From Desmodesmus armatus (lineage: Eukaryota; Chlorophyta; Chlorophyceae; Sphaeropleales; Scenedesmaceae), in assembly GCA_007449985.2 (NCBI GenBank), contig VIIQ02000574.1, positions 1,364,001 through 1,428,000 on the forward strand: a stretch of DNA of 64,000 nt. The letters are read 5' to 3'. The notes beneath the pieces were generated by a model. The model was not told the origin of the DNA, ran no database searches, and worked only from the letters and a program-made list of their open reading frames with translations. The position numbers and the translations under genes are program-made. Position 1 is the stretch's first letter, and each line of letters starts with the position of its first letter. Positions 15,090-26,679 of this stretch are shown here, in pieces.

Positions 15090-17208
15090 TCAGTGCCGTG
15101 CCCTGATCAGGCGCGCTCCAATAGAGCGATTCTTGGTGTATGCAACAATCAGCTTGGCGTCAGTGCCACCAAAGATGGAAGCAACATCTGCCTCATGCTT
15201 GTGAGCTGCATATACACGATTCAGCACTGCTGCAACTTGTGCAGTCATTTCAAACTGCCCATTGGGCAGGACCAGCACAGGGGCCATCCCAGCCTTGGGC
15301 TTGGGGCCGGTGGCGGAGTGCAACAGGCGAACACGGCATGCATGATCCACTGCTGCAAACCACTTTTTCAGCTGGCTGACAGGATATCCCCGATCAACAA
15401 GGCGCTGCATAAACAGCGCTTTCATGCGATCAAAATCAGCTGGGAGGGTGTTGGTGACAGCATAACGCTGTAGCTCGGCTTTGATGAAACCTTTGAGAAA
15501 TAAGGGATATACATGTACTGGTTGTGGGGCTTCTGATAGGTTGTAACCTTCAGGCCCACAGAGACACCAGTACCCTCACACTTGGTGACTGTTATGTCCA
15601 TGTAGTCAATGCTGTGCTGACTATACTGCCAAGTGATTTTGATGTTGGGCAGGGTGCTGTTAACCTGGTATGCCTCAAGCATGTTTTGACTGATAAGTGG
15701 GCGTCTGGGGCAATGCAGCCCAAGCCACTACAGGGGCGTTTTGTTTAGGTCAAGGCACATCCCCTGTGCCCGGCTACGTGCTTTCATCGGAACTGTACTG
15801 GCACTGGGGGTCCCACATTACGTAATTTTTGACTTCGTTCACTGAAGTTGATACCGTTGAAGCTAAGCACGCAACAAATTGTTGTTTATGTTGTTGGTGT
15901 TTGAGCTGTACCTGCCATCCTTCCCCACTCGTCGTCATACGGGGGCATGACAGCAGCAGGTGATGGCAAGCAGTAGTGTGCAAGTCTAACCAGGAGACTC
16001 GCTCCTGCAGAGCAGCTCTTGCGGAAAGGCAACCAATAAGCTACGTTGATTTAAATGAGACCATCTGCGGCCCACCTCATCAGCCCAGAGGCAGAGTGCA
16101 ATTGACCGGTCAACGTGAGCATGCAGTATGCGCTCGAAAACTACATAAGTTACATGTGCGCACAACCTGCTTTGCTTGCGAACGCTTGCCCAGCGCAGTT
16201 GAGGCAGCTGAAGTTCGGATGACTGATCAACAGCAGTAGAGCCTCAAAGAGCCTAGCGGTCCAGGCAGCGCCTAAGCAAAGCCAAAGAACATGCGTTATG
16301 TTTGAATATGCTACAGAACGCCTTTCTTGAGCCATCGGAGGCATGTGTTGGGTTCGGAAAGACATGAGATCCAGCATTCGCCCCGTTTGCCAAACGTGAT
16401 TGATTCTGTCTTAAAGATGCATTTGTTGATTTTACAGCTTGTTTACAAGTGCGCGCAAGGCTGCACCTGCTTGCTGATTGCGTGCTGTGCTATTGACAGC
16501 AGCCGGCTCAGCTGGGGTCCAATAAACGAGCTGAAAGGCAACCGCAGTTCCTAAATTGATGCAACGTGAACAAGGACGTGTTTGATCTTCTGCCACGACA
16601 GCCGGCACCCTGTGCTTGCTTACAGGGGCCAGAACGGCGAATATATTTCAACAGTAAAGTATAAAGAGCAAGGGCCCTTACGGCGATCAAGCACGCCAGC
16701 GGGGAAATGGGTGACCCTGACTCATTCCAATGTTTGCCGCACAGGCCCTGGAGGCTGCCCCTAACAAAGTCAAAAAGTCGAAATTAGTCAACTGTGACCC
16801 CTCAGCTACTGCTAGGGGACCGCTCTGAGCCAGCCAACCCACCCCAGCTACTGCCTACAGTACTAGCAGTGTACTGCCAGGAGCGCAGGGCTGGGGAAGG
16901 TGTGCAAGGTGCTGTAGTAAAAAATTACTGTTTGAGGCATACCAGGTTAAGCACCTGCAAGAACGCTAGCAGGCTGGCCTCGTCCCCCTCCCACACAAAG
17001 AAGCCATCATCAATGAAGCGCTTGTAAATGGCTGGCCAGTGCTCACACTGCGCTTGGGCCACAGCCTCAAGGCAGGAAGAAACATATATGTTGCTGTAGG
17101 GTGGTGCAACAGGAGTGCCCATGACGGGACCCTGTTTCTGCTTGTAGTACCGCCCATCAAACTGGCAGTACCCATGCTCCATGACAAAGCTTAGCAAAGC
17201 ATGCACCA
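15090..17208 (-). pseudogene. PLE reverse transcriptase, interrupted
   Basis: The RT lies in two blocks, 17208-16952 and 15659-15090, split by a 1,284-bp transposon. The right block has KQKQGPVMGTPVAPPYSN (palm) and RFIDDGFFVWEG, the F-x-D-D catalytic motif. The left block has the SIDYMDITVTK and TYQKPHNQYMY motifs of PLE RTs, and ends with KLIVAYTKNRSIGARLIRAR before a stop. A one-base frame change occurs near 15504. Removing the transposon with one TTAA brings the two blocks into frame. The RT is 5'-truncated and inactive. Confidence 0.85.
15664..16947. mobile_element. Non-autonomous piggyBac-like element in the PLE RT
   Basis: The ends are inverted repeats, CCTGGTATGCCTCAA at 15664 and its complement ending at 16947. 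Each is flanked by TTAA (15660-15663 and 16948-16951), the piggyBac target duplication. The 1,284-bp interior has no transposase-like frame with a DDD pattern. The RT reading frame is continuous across the empty site, which defines the insertion exactly. The insertion is younger than the PLE copy. Confidence 0.85.
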
Positions 17209-17330
17209 GTGGTTGTACAGACAATGTGGGAAGTACCTGCGACCCAGGCAGCAGGCGGATTGTATTGTGCGTGTGGAGTGAACGAACTTACAGACGACTA
17301 GTTTCCCCTTCTTCAAGGCTCATCAGGTCT
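17209..17330 (-). repeat. PLE pLTR, right copy (upstream of RT)
   Basis: 122-bp direct repeat partner of 14816-14937. It joins the RT fragment directly at 17208. Its hammerhead is mutated. Confidence 0.85.
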
Positions 17331-17333
17331 CAG
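17287..17333 (-). ncRNA. Degenerate hammerhead ribozyme in the right pLTR
   Basis: Same layout as the left copy, with CTGATGA, the CCTT-GAAG-AAGG stem II and GAAA. The base before GAAA is G instead of C, which breaks the closing G-C pair of stem II. The stem I strand CTTA is changed to CTGA. Self-cleavage is expected to be weak or lost. Confidence 0.7.
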
Positions 17334-17335
17334 CA

Positions 17336-17368
17336 TCACGCTACCTCCCCGGTTCCGGACACTGTCTT
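17336..17368 (-). repeat. Dispersed 33-bp repeat, copy 1
   Basis: The minus strand reads as CAGTGTCCGGAACCGGGG followed by AGGTAGCGTGA. The same unit recurs at 31269-31301 and 31508-31540, and half of it at 49691-49707. This copy starts 6 bp from the PLE pLTR. Confidence 0.75.
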
Positions 17369-17472
17369 ACAAGTTAGCTGTGCAAAAAGCGGTCAACCCA
17401 CTTCTGCAAGAGCACAGTAGTCATCTGCTCAATGAATGGTATATTGCTCAAGTACAAGAACCCACTGAGCAG

Positions 17473-18030
17473 TCAGCTGGTGTGAGTGCAAACACCAATC
17501 ACTTCGTGGCATAATGGACATACTAGATCACCCACACACGACACGGTGAGGTTCTTGAGTAGGCAGTTGCTCAGCTGCATAAAGGCAAGCACCAGAGGCC
17601 TCAGAAGCGTGCAGGGCCTCTGAACAGCTACACATAGAAGGACTGACGGACAATCACAGAAGGACAACACCATGTCATTCAGTCAGTGGTCATTCATGTC
17701 ATTGCGTAAGTGGATGTGACGCAGGATCAAGCCGGTACTCATTGTGCCCAAAAGAAGAGTATTGTGTCCATTTGATGCATATGCACATGTCTGGTGCCCA
17801 ACCGAGCGAAACTGTCCTGCAAATTTGTAGGACCATTTGTCTATCACAACACACTTCTTGACTCTCTCCTCCTTTGTCCCTGATAAGCCTGTACGCAGTG
17901 CAAAAGCAGTGCGTCGTTCAGGGTATTCCACAGCCTTTATTGCGCCCGCCTGTGACGTGTCCTTTCGTCCGAGGTCGATCGACAGCAGAACAAGACAGAA
18001 GGCCCAGTGCAAACAACTCCCCCTGAACAC
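17473..18030 (-). pseudogene. Unrecognised degenerate ORF upstream of the PLE
   Basis: One minus frame runs from 18030 to 17473 with a single stop at 17683-17685. It is protein-like (LLSIDLGRKDTSQAGAIKAV, later KCVVIDKWSYKFAGQFRSVG), but I recognise no family. Its place beside the PLE and the dispersed repeat suggests a transposon-derived ORF. It diverges from the P450 start. Confidence 0.35.
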
Positions 18031-18168
18031 AAAGTAAAATGTTGCCTCTTGTCTGGTATTGTGGTTGCTGGCGAAAGCTGTGGCAGCGAGCGTCCTGGTG
18101 GGTATCCATTACAAATCCTTTCGTAGGTTGACACCAGACGCCTCCCATGTGGCAGGACTGGTATCTAC

Positions 18169-21100
18169 ATGTGCCCTGCATGTCTGGCTTCTGAGATTTC
18201 TGATACTGCATTATCTGAGGTGCTCCTGGCCCCCAACCTACCCTTGCCCACCCTGCCCACTGTGTGCTGCTGCGCATCCCTGTGGTGCTATCGTGCGCAG
18301 GCCTTGGTGCTGTACGTCTGGTTCAATCCTATCCACCGGTTCCGCACAAGGCACATTCCAGGTACGCTGCACCCCTCTTTCACCGTCCTTCCTGACCACT
18401 TCTGCAGGCACCGAAGGTCCTGACGGCGCTGGTGCTGGTGTCACGCTGCAGCAGCTGCAACCCCGCCTGACCGCTGTGCATTGATGACCTGCAAACACCA
18501 ACGATAGTTCTGTTGTTCCGATCCGAATGCAACACCCTTTCATCCTGTTGCATTTGTTTGTGTGCAGGGCCAGCCTATCGGCCGGTGTTTGGCAATCTGC
18601 CAGAGTTCCGTGACATTGGCTCTCATGAGTTCATGCAGCAGTGCTACAACCGCTACGGCCCTGTGTTCAAGATATGGTTCGGTCACAGACCTTGGATCAT
18701 CGTGTGTGACCCTGACCTTGGCAAGTGAGTAGCAGGGTGAAAAGGCAGCCAGGAGGGCTTCGCATCGCGCTGTGGTGATGCAGCATCACCCCCCCCTCTT
18801 ACAGCAGTACCGTCCCGGACGGCAGCACCAGTCACCCCATCAGGACCACTTACAGGTGGTTGTGCGGCAGTGATGATAGCAGTTGTCACCAACTCCAGCA
18901 GAAGCCCTTGAACTCTGCTGCCGCCGATGCTGTGTTCCCTGCAGGCGTGTCAACTACAAGTTGATCAACAGGCCCTCTCGTCTGGGTGACCCCCTCATCA
19001 GGGGCCCGGTCTCCAAGCAGGAGAACAAGGGACTCTTCCTCAGCAGGTGAGGGCTGGCTTAGGTCACCTTGCCACAGCTGTTCCTGCACCCCCCCCCCTC
19101 CCCAAAATACACACACAGCTTGCTGCGGGTTTGGGTTGTGGGTCTGGCCCAGGGTGCTTGGAATAATTGCCATGTTTGCATACAACAGTGCTAGCTGTGC
19201 TGTCTGTGGCAGTCATCTGTCTCCTATGTTAGTCATTCAATTTGCTGTGTTAGTCATATGCCCCTGTGTTAGTCATATGCCCCCTGTGTAGGTCATCTTA
19301 CTGTGTGTGCGCATTGCCCACTGCGCTCCTCCTGCCGTTCCAGGGATGACCACTGGCGCCACCTGCACCGCGTGTGGCAGCCTGTGTTCTACGCTGACAG
19401 CGTGCGTGCCTGTGCCCCCCTCATGGAGTCAACCACTCAGAAGATGTTGACACGCCTGGACCGCTTGGCAGCTGCTGGGCAGCCCTGGACATATGGAGGG
19501 AGGTTGGCAACCTCACCATGGGCATTGTGGGCACTGCAGCGTACGGGTGAGCTGGGGGGGGGGGTGCATCACAGGCAGTCGTTTTAGGGATGAGATGAGC
19601 TTGAACGTCTGGACAACTTCACAAACATGTCATTGTCACGTACATGCAAAACCTGCTGACTGCCTCAATGGTCATTGTGAGCGTGGCGGCTGGTGGGTGG
19701 AAGGAAGGAATCAAAGCAGAAGCTTGTCATCAGCTGCCCTCAATGTGTCTGTCACACTGTTGCTGCTGCTGCTGCTGCTGTACTGCTGCAGGATTGACTT
19801 CCACACTGTTGACGCTCCTGAAGGCAGCCAGGACAGTGCCAAAGTCAAGTCCCCTCAGGCTTCAGCAGTGTCCCGCCTCACCGCATCCCTGAAGACCCGC
19901 CTAGGCGGCTCCATCAGTGTGCTGGGTGCAGACAGCCCCGTGTCCTTCGAGGAGCATGAGACCGGCAGGCAGCTGATTGAGGCAGCTAAGTGGGCGGGTG
20001 CTGCATTTCCCCCCCTTTCATCTTCCTTTTTTAACACCGTAATGCTAATAGGGTAGTGGCATGTATAATTTTACATTTACTTTTGTGTAGATGTGGGCAG
20101 CTAGTTCGTCTGCAATGGTGTACTTGGTGCCGAAGCACTTGTTGCAACACACATACAAACCCATACTGTTCATGTCGAGTTTGGCGGTTGCAGTGACGGG
20201 AAAGGCTGAATTTCGTTATGCTGTCAGCGCCCAGCTGCCACTGCCAGTGCCCAATGACCCACTTACCCACCTTCAATGCCGCATTTACCCACCTTCTCGC
20301 CCGCCGCTGCTCCACCCCACCAGGTTGTGTTCAAGAGTGCCGCCGCCATCAGCGGCAGTGCCTACCAGCGCCTAGCCCTGCTGTCACCATCCATCCTGTT
20401 GGGCCCCATCAACGTCCTGGCACACCTGTTCCCCGACAAGGGCTTCAAGCAAGCCCTGGAGGCTCGCCTCATGCTGTCCTCGGCTAGTATTGCGCTCGTC
20501 CGCCAGGCACGTGCAGCACAGCAGGAGAAGCAAGAGCAGGAGGCAGCAGCTGCAGCGGCTGCAGGTGCTGATGTAGTGTCGGTGGTGAATGGTGCTGAGG
20601 GGGCCGCAGGAGGCAGCAAGGCTGTCAAGCCGCGTGGGTCGATTGCGCCAGGCAGCTTCCTGGGTATGCTGCTGTCGGCGCGTGACAAGGCTGGACAGGG
20701 GCTGACTGATGTGCAGGCAATGATGCAGGCCAACACCTTCACACTGGCTGGGGTGAGTGCGCGCTGCTTTCTGGGGCCTGTAAGCTGTAGCACTTTTTTG
20801 AAGTCAGATCTCTTGCAGCAGTATGTATGAACCTTGAATGTGCTATTGGCATGCTTTGTCTTTGGCTCAGGCCAGTAACAGTACGGGTGGTGGTAACGGT
20901 ATGCACCGTTGTATGTCTGTAGGATGTTGTACTGTGCTGATCGTTTGCTGTGCTGCCACTTGCTGCTGTGTTTGTGGTTGCAGTATGAGACCACTGCCAA
21001 CACTCTGGCTTTCAGTCTGTTCTGCCTGGCCACCCACCCAGAGGCTGAGGCCAGGGTGGTGGCTGAGATCAGGGCGGCAGCAGAGGCAGAGGCGGATGCA

Positions 21101-22194
21101 CAGGCAGCAGCTGCTGCTGCAGGCACTAAGCATGAGCCATGGTATACAAAGAACTTGGAGGAGCAGGTGGGTGTGAGATTGTGCTGGGCTTGCTGACTGT
21201 GGTGTGCAGTGCGGGTGCATGAAGGTGGGATGAGGCAGTCGTACAAACAGCACATGGTGCTAATCTTCTGTACCCCTGCATGGCAACTGCGCTCCTTGCA
21301 CCGTGCGTTCGCACTCGAGTTTGCTTTCGCCAAGTGTGCTGGCCCAAGATGTATGTGTGAAGCACAGGCATGTTTCTGACTGCTGCTTGCCCTCGCTGCT
21401 GCTTCTGCTGCCCCGGCCCTTGTGCTTCAGTTTCCCTACACCTGTGCGGTTGTGACTGAAGCGCTGCGGCTGTACCCTCCTGGTGCCAACACACTGCGTG
21501 AGACAAACGACGAGCCTTTCCAGCTGGGCCCATACACCCTGCCAGCACGAACCACACTGGTGGTGGGGACCTACGTGATGCAACGCGACCCCAGAACTGG
21601 CCCCAGGCTGCAGCCTTCATGCCTGAGCGCTGGCTGCCGGTGAGTGGATACACAGCGTTGCTGCTGCTGAAGACATAGGGGTGTTGCAGATTACTGCAGA
21701 TGCCTGGGCAGATGTCTGTATTTTCTCACCGTGTGAATTTGTTGCGCCTGCGTAACACGGCAGCTGATTTCTGGGGATATCAGTGTGAAGTGGACGCAGT
21801 GTATGTCATGAATCAGTGTGGTGTTTACCCTCAGACACTGACGTGCTGTGCTGCGTGGTGCTGTGGTGTGCAGGGCCATGAGGAGCTTGCTGCCAGCAAC
21901 CCTGCGGCCTACCTGCCCTTTGGCTCTGGTGGCCGTCAGTGCATTGGGCAGCGCTTTGCCCTGCAGGAGGTGAGGCTGGGCCTGGTGCAGCTCATGCAGC
22001 GATTCCACTATGACATCGACTGGAACCTCATGGCGCCCAGCGGCAACAACAGCAGCAGCGGCAACAAGCAGGGACAGGACGGCGGCAGTCAGCGCACACT
22101 CAAGACGGTGAACAACTTCACACTGTGCCCTGCGGGTGGCATCTGGGTGAAGCTGCAGCCGCGGGAGTGTCCGGTTGGGGTGAAGCTGCTGTGA
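18169..22194 (+). CDS. Cytochrome P450, resembling the CYP711 (MAX1) clan
   Basis: Exons: 18169-18361, 18568-18724, 18945-19046, 19344-19546, 19792-19989, 20324-20752, 20984-21166, 21431-21639, 21874-22194, about 665 residues. Motifs: N-terminal proline hinge (RTRHIPGPAYRPVFGNL), C-helix WRHLHR, I-helix AGYETTANTLAF, ExxR in EALRLYPP, heme loop FGSGGRQCIG. It is longer than a usual P450 (about 500) because of an Ala/Gln/Glu-rich insert before the I-helix. A heme mono-oxygenase anchored in the ER or plastid membrane is expected; the substrate is unknown. The start at 18169 is provisional. Three places lack one base: the C run at 19483-19485, the exon join 19989/20324, and AGAACTGG at 21593-21600. 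Family conservation resumes across each, so this may be consensus error or a decaying gene. Confidence 0.85.
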
Positions 22195-24229
22195 GAGGGG
22201 CTTTCACAGTGATCTGTGAGTCCGCTGCCTTGCGTAGTGGGACTGTCCTTGGTCATGTGTAGCAGCTTTGTGGGCTGCCAAGTCATTGCCTGCCCTGTGT
22301 AGTGGTACTGATCTGGTGTTGCAGAGCTGCTGGCTGTTTGCAATGCTGCCTGCTGTATCGTCTGCTAGACTGTGTGTCGGTCATTGTGGTGGTCAGGCCT
22401 GTTGCGGTCCTGCTGTATCCAGCGCAAGGGAAAATGTTCTCATGGTCTCTTGTGTGTTAAGGCAGCAGCAGCTGTTGTTGTGGTTGACTGCGGTCCAAGC
22501 TTGCGTCAGCTGCATCAGCAGGTGAAGAGTATGCACCGTAAATATGTGCATATGCTGACTCCTGGGTAGTAGATACTTTATTATACATTTTTGTGCGTAA
22601 TGCTATTGCTGTGTGGCAAGGCACAGCAGACCTGTCGTCAGGTGGCACAGCAGTCCACCAGGGCGGGGAGATGTTGACTTCCCTGGATTATCATGGGGGG
22701 GGGGGGGCGGCAGGCTGTGGTACTTCCTGCTGTGTCAGGCTGTGGTGAGGCTCATATATGTATTGTCCTGGTGGTGATGTTGCGCTCTCACCGCTTTGCC
22801 CTCTGTCGCAGCGTCCAGTGTGTGTACTCTCCCATGCTCCCCATGGCCCGGCCATGCTATCCTCTCCCATGCCTCCATGTGCTGTCCAGGCTTGCCGTGG
22901 GTTGTTTAGGCTTGCTCTGTCCCGCTGTGTAGGCCTGGTTGATCAGGCAGTGGGTGGACCTCATGCAGTGAGGCTGGCTCTGTGTGTGCTGCTCGTGTGG
23001 AGTGCTGCCTTTTACGTGGCTGTAGGATTTGTTATATGTGTTGCGTTGCACAGGCTGTGCTGCCTTTGTGATTGCTACATGTGCTGATAGCACAAGCACA
23101 GCCTGCAGGACATGTTGTAGCTGTTGCCTGCATGCTTTGGGGTTGGTATTGACAGCTAGTGTGCACTAGCAGATATATTGGTGTGGTGCGGTTGGCTCAA
23201 CGCAGTTGGCTTGCTAGAGGTGGTTGTGACACACGCCGCAGACCCTTGTCTGTGAGAGTGCTGATCTTGACAGCATCTTGCAGGCCAGATTTGCAGGCCA
23301 GATTTACATTGGAAGGTATGCAAGGTGGTGCGGTGCTGAGAAGGGTTGTCTTGACCAGCCAGGGGGGTAGTGTTCGCTGCATCTTTTCTGGGTGGTTGGG
23401 CTTGGGCTTGTGCAGGAGTATCATGTTGGCATCGGGGTGATTCTGCAGCAACAGCAGTACCAGGTGTGAGCTGGTATGTTGCCCTTCTTGGTGGTGTCAT
23501 CAGGATGGTGTGGTGCTGTGCAGCAGCAGACTGTATTTGCTGTGTGTGGCATGGTTGTGGTGGTGACGAGGGAGTGGTGTGTGAGGAATCATTGTGCGTT
23601 CCTGATCAATTTGCAATTGATCGGTTGGGTGGAGCACAACAGCATAGCCACCCATACATTGGGTGATTGTATGGTGTACACGTTGTGGCTGGTGTATCAA
23701 TGTATGTGTTGTCTGGATACTGCTCGGGGGGGAAACGATGTGTTGTGCCAATGTAATTGCAGGCTATCAGATGCAGATGGAATGGTGTCAGTGAGCTCCA
23801 TTGATTGTCCCAACAGCATCCTTTGAGAGATAATGCCCTGATCTGTTTGCTGTCACACTGAGTGGCACCCCACATCACCATGTTGTATGGATCAAGCATC
23901 CTTATCGTACATTTATGCTGCTTAGGAAGCAGCCAAAATTCACCAAAATCACACAACAGCACCACCAACAAAGCACCAGGATGGTACTGCAGCCTCCAAG
24001 AGCAAGCCACCCACGTACATTTGATTGCTTGATGCAGGCAAACAGCCGAAATGTGATGAAGAACAAGAGTTGCTGCTCCTTCAGAGCTATATCTGGACGA
24101 GGTACAGGACACCAGCATGTTCTTGAAGGGCCCAACCCTGCTTATCCACAGACAGCACATCAGGTTGGCATGGCCATGCAGCAAGAGGGGCATGCCAATT
24201 GCTTTGGTGCAACTGGCATGCATGAGCAG
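22195..24229. other. Gene-poor intergenic DNA
   Basis: About 2 kb with no recognised gene. It has a G run at 22695-22708, a palindrome GCTAGTGTGCACTAGC near 23156, and a short direct repeat of GCAGGCCAGATTT near 23280. Open frames on both strands lack family motifs. Confidence 0.4.
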
Positions 24230-24249
24230 TCAAACACAGAGCAGGCAGT

Positions 24250-24960
24250 ATGAGCAAGATGCATAGGGGACACTGTCGATCACCAGTGCTGCCCCGTGGT
24301 GCCCTGCCCCAATGGTGTTTGGCACCATGCATTCACCGCAGCCCTGGTACTCTTGCAAGAGCCAATTGCTGCCGAACCCGCATACTGCAGCAGCAATGCG
24401 GGTCAAAATACATGGGGCAGGGAGGCAAGAAGTGCTGCAGCTGCTTGCTTCAGTGTGTGCGCCTGCAAGAGTGTAAGTGCGGTATGGTGGGTTGATGGCT
24501 TTGATCCATCCCTGTGCCACAAGGACACAGTCGCCCTGCGAACCCCCAGATGAATGTGTGCTGAATATTGAGGCGAAAGAAGTGCTCATGCAGATTATTC
24601 AAGCAAGTGCATTGCAATGAAGCAGCAGCCGCTGTCCCCACACCACCTAGGTGGTGGTAGCTCTGCACCCCAGATAACTCCGGGTATGCAAAGCAGAACA
24701 ACGACACAAAAGGGCTACAACACGGCCCCTACACGGGAACCGTGCTTGCTTGTGGCACATGCGCCCTAGGAGGTGAGCTGGGGAGCTGTCTGCTGCTGCT
24801 GTTGACTGCCCTCCCTGCTTCCGCGCTTGCTGCACTGGCCCGCAGCTGACAATGCTGTGTAGCTCCAAAATAGTCACCTGCAACAAACAAGAAAGCAGGC
24901 AGGGCAAAGCAAACAAGAAGCAGCTCCAGCTCCGCAGCTCCCGCTCCCGCATGGCGCTGG
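24250..24960 (-). repeat. Three-cop repeat family, copy A (inverted)
   Basis: Shares diverged blocks with copies B and C in opposite orientation: GATGGCTTTGATCCATCC near 24495, GTGGCACATGCGCC near 24755, and a block near 24805-24848 matching the reverse of CAAGCTCGGAAGCAGGCAGG. Edges are approximate. No transposase is seen. Confidence 0.6.
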
Positions 24961-25225
24961 CGCCATGGCTGCTTCTGTTCACTATGTGATACTTGCCACC
25001 GCTTTTCTGTACACATAGCCACTCGAAGCGACGATTTCCCGTTATTGAGGGGAAGGAGCGGAAGAACAAAAGGCACAACCAAACAGGAATCCAGGGTTTT
25101 GGTGTTCTTGCCACTCGTGCCCTCCTCAAGAGCCGGGCCTTTATAATCTTCCTGACTACTTCAGAGTAAAGTGTGGCTTTGTGCATATAGGACAATGATA
25201 GCTAATAGCTAATCCAGAAGCAGCT

Positions 25226-25720
25226 TTGCGGCATGCGGGAGCGGGAGCTGCGGAGCTGGAGCTCCTTGTTGTTTGCTTTGCCCTGCCTGCTTTCTTGTTT
25301 GTGCAGGTGACTGTTTTGGAGCTATACAGCGTTGGCAGCTGCGGGCCAGTACAGCAAGCTCGGAAGCAGGCAGGGCGGTCAGTAGCAACAGCAGACAGCA
25401 CCTAGCTCAGCTCCCTAGGGCGCATGTGCCACAGATGATGCACGGGATCCGCCGCCATGGGACCGTGTGGTCGTCCTCTGTCGTGCCTGTCTAGTCCAGT
25501 TGTCCTTGGGTAACTCCTGGGGCAACATGGCTGCCACCACCCCTTGGTGGTGTGGGGGCAGGGACATTTCTCCTTTTGCAATGCATTGCACTGGCTTGGT
25601 TCAGGCTTGCACTTCGTATCTCTATCTTTCGGCACTTGGCACACAGCCATTCTTCCTCCCCTCACAAGCAAGGCCGCAGCGTACAAGTGTGGCTGTGCCC
25701 CATATAACCCAATCATGGCT
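25226..25720 (+). repeat. Three-copy repeat family, copy B
   Basis: Direct partner of copy C. Both contain CCAGTACAGCAAGCTCGG, GACAGCACCTAGCTCAGCTC and GCATGTGCC, then a more diverged tail with TGGTGTGGGGGCAGGGAC and TGCAATGCATTGCAC. Edges are approximate. Confidence 0.65.
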
Positions 25721-25739
25721 GACAGCTGATTTGGATGCA

Positions 25740-26250
25740 GCCTTGCACTATGCGGGAGTTGCCGCTTCGGAGCTGGAGCTGCTTGTTGCTGTTCTTTGCC
25801 CTGCCTGACTTTGTGCTTGTTGCAGGTGGCTGTTTGGGAGCGTTGGCAGCTGCGGGCCAGTACAGCAAGCTCGGAAGCAGGCAGGGCGGTCAATAGCAAC
25901 AGCAGACAGCACCTAGCTCAGCTCCTAAGGCGCATGTGCCAACAGGCGCTGCACGGGCACCGCCTCCATGGTACCGTGTGGTGTCCCTCTTGTTGCCCTG
26001 TCCAGCCCTCTGAGGCCATAAAGTAACTTGGCCACATGGCTACCACCGCATCAGTGGTGTGGGGACAGGGACCGTATTTCTGCTGCAATGCATTGCACAG
26101 GATTGGCTCAAGATTCCCCTGAGCATTTCTCTCGCTCAGGCACTTGGCACACAGCCACTCTGGGTGTTCGTTGGACGCACTGTGCCCTTGCGGCACAGTG
26201 GATGGATCAAAGCCATCAACAACCCAATATGCACGCACTCACACCCCTGC
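25740..26250 (+). repeat. Three-copy repeat family, copy C
   Basis: Direct partner of copy B and inverted partner of copy A. It ends near GATGGATCAAAGCCATCAAC (26201-26220), whose complement lies in copy A near 24490. Edges are approximate. Confidence 0.65.
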
Positions 26251-26679
26251 ACAACCATCCTTGTGGGACTATGGGTGATATGCTTCATAGAACTGCTTGC
26301 ATGTGACTGATATGTTGCCTACATGCTAGATACATCTGTATTCACTCTGCTTAACACACTCACACACAAGCTACCCTCACACCAGCGCGCAAGCAGTGCT
26401 TTCAGCTGAGTGCCGTCTCCTCACCAGACACCCTGCTGACTGCATGGCATTGATGCTGCTGCACCATTGAATGCAGGCGAATGCAGGAAGAGGACCAAGG
26501 CCGCAGTGAATGTATGCAGGGCAGGCAGCTCTCTAGACCAAAACCAGCAGGCGACCATTCACAGCGGCAATCGCCATCAACACCCCCCCCCCCCACCCCT
26601 GCATACCCTGGGAATGCTGCCTGCCCTGCCTTGGCCACTCACAAAAGCCAACCAATAAGTTCATTAACCGCCACAACAG
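26251..26679. other. Intergenic region 3' of the methyltransferase gene
   Basis: No gene is recognised. It probably holds the 3' UTR of the minus-strand methyltransferase. A C run of 12 bases interrupted once lies near 26583-26596. Confidence 0.35.

Larger units (their letters stand above)
14816..17330 (-). mobile_element. Penelope-like retroelement (PLE), 5'-truncated, with flanking pLTRs
   Basis: A minus-strand PLE-type reverse transcriptase is bounded by 122-bp direct repeats, 14816-14937 and 17209-17330, that match at 120 of 122 positions. Such pseudo-LTRs, and the hammerhead motifs inside them, are established PLE features. The right repeat joins the RT directly at 17208, removing the fingers region and any N-terminal domain. 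No nuclease follows the RT. That fits either an endonuclease-free type or the green-lineage type with an N-terminal GIY-YIG domain lost here by truncation. A TTAA-flanked DNA transposon sits inside the RT. Confidence 0.85.
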
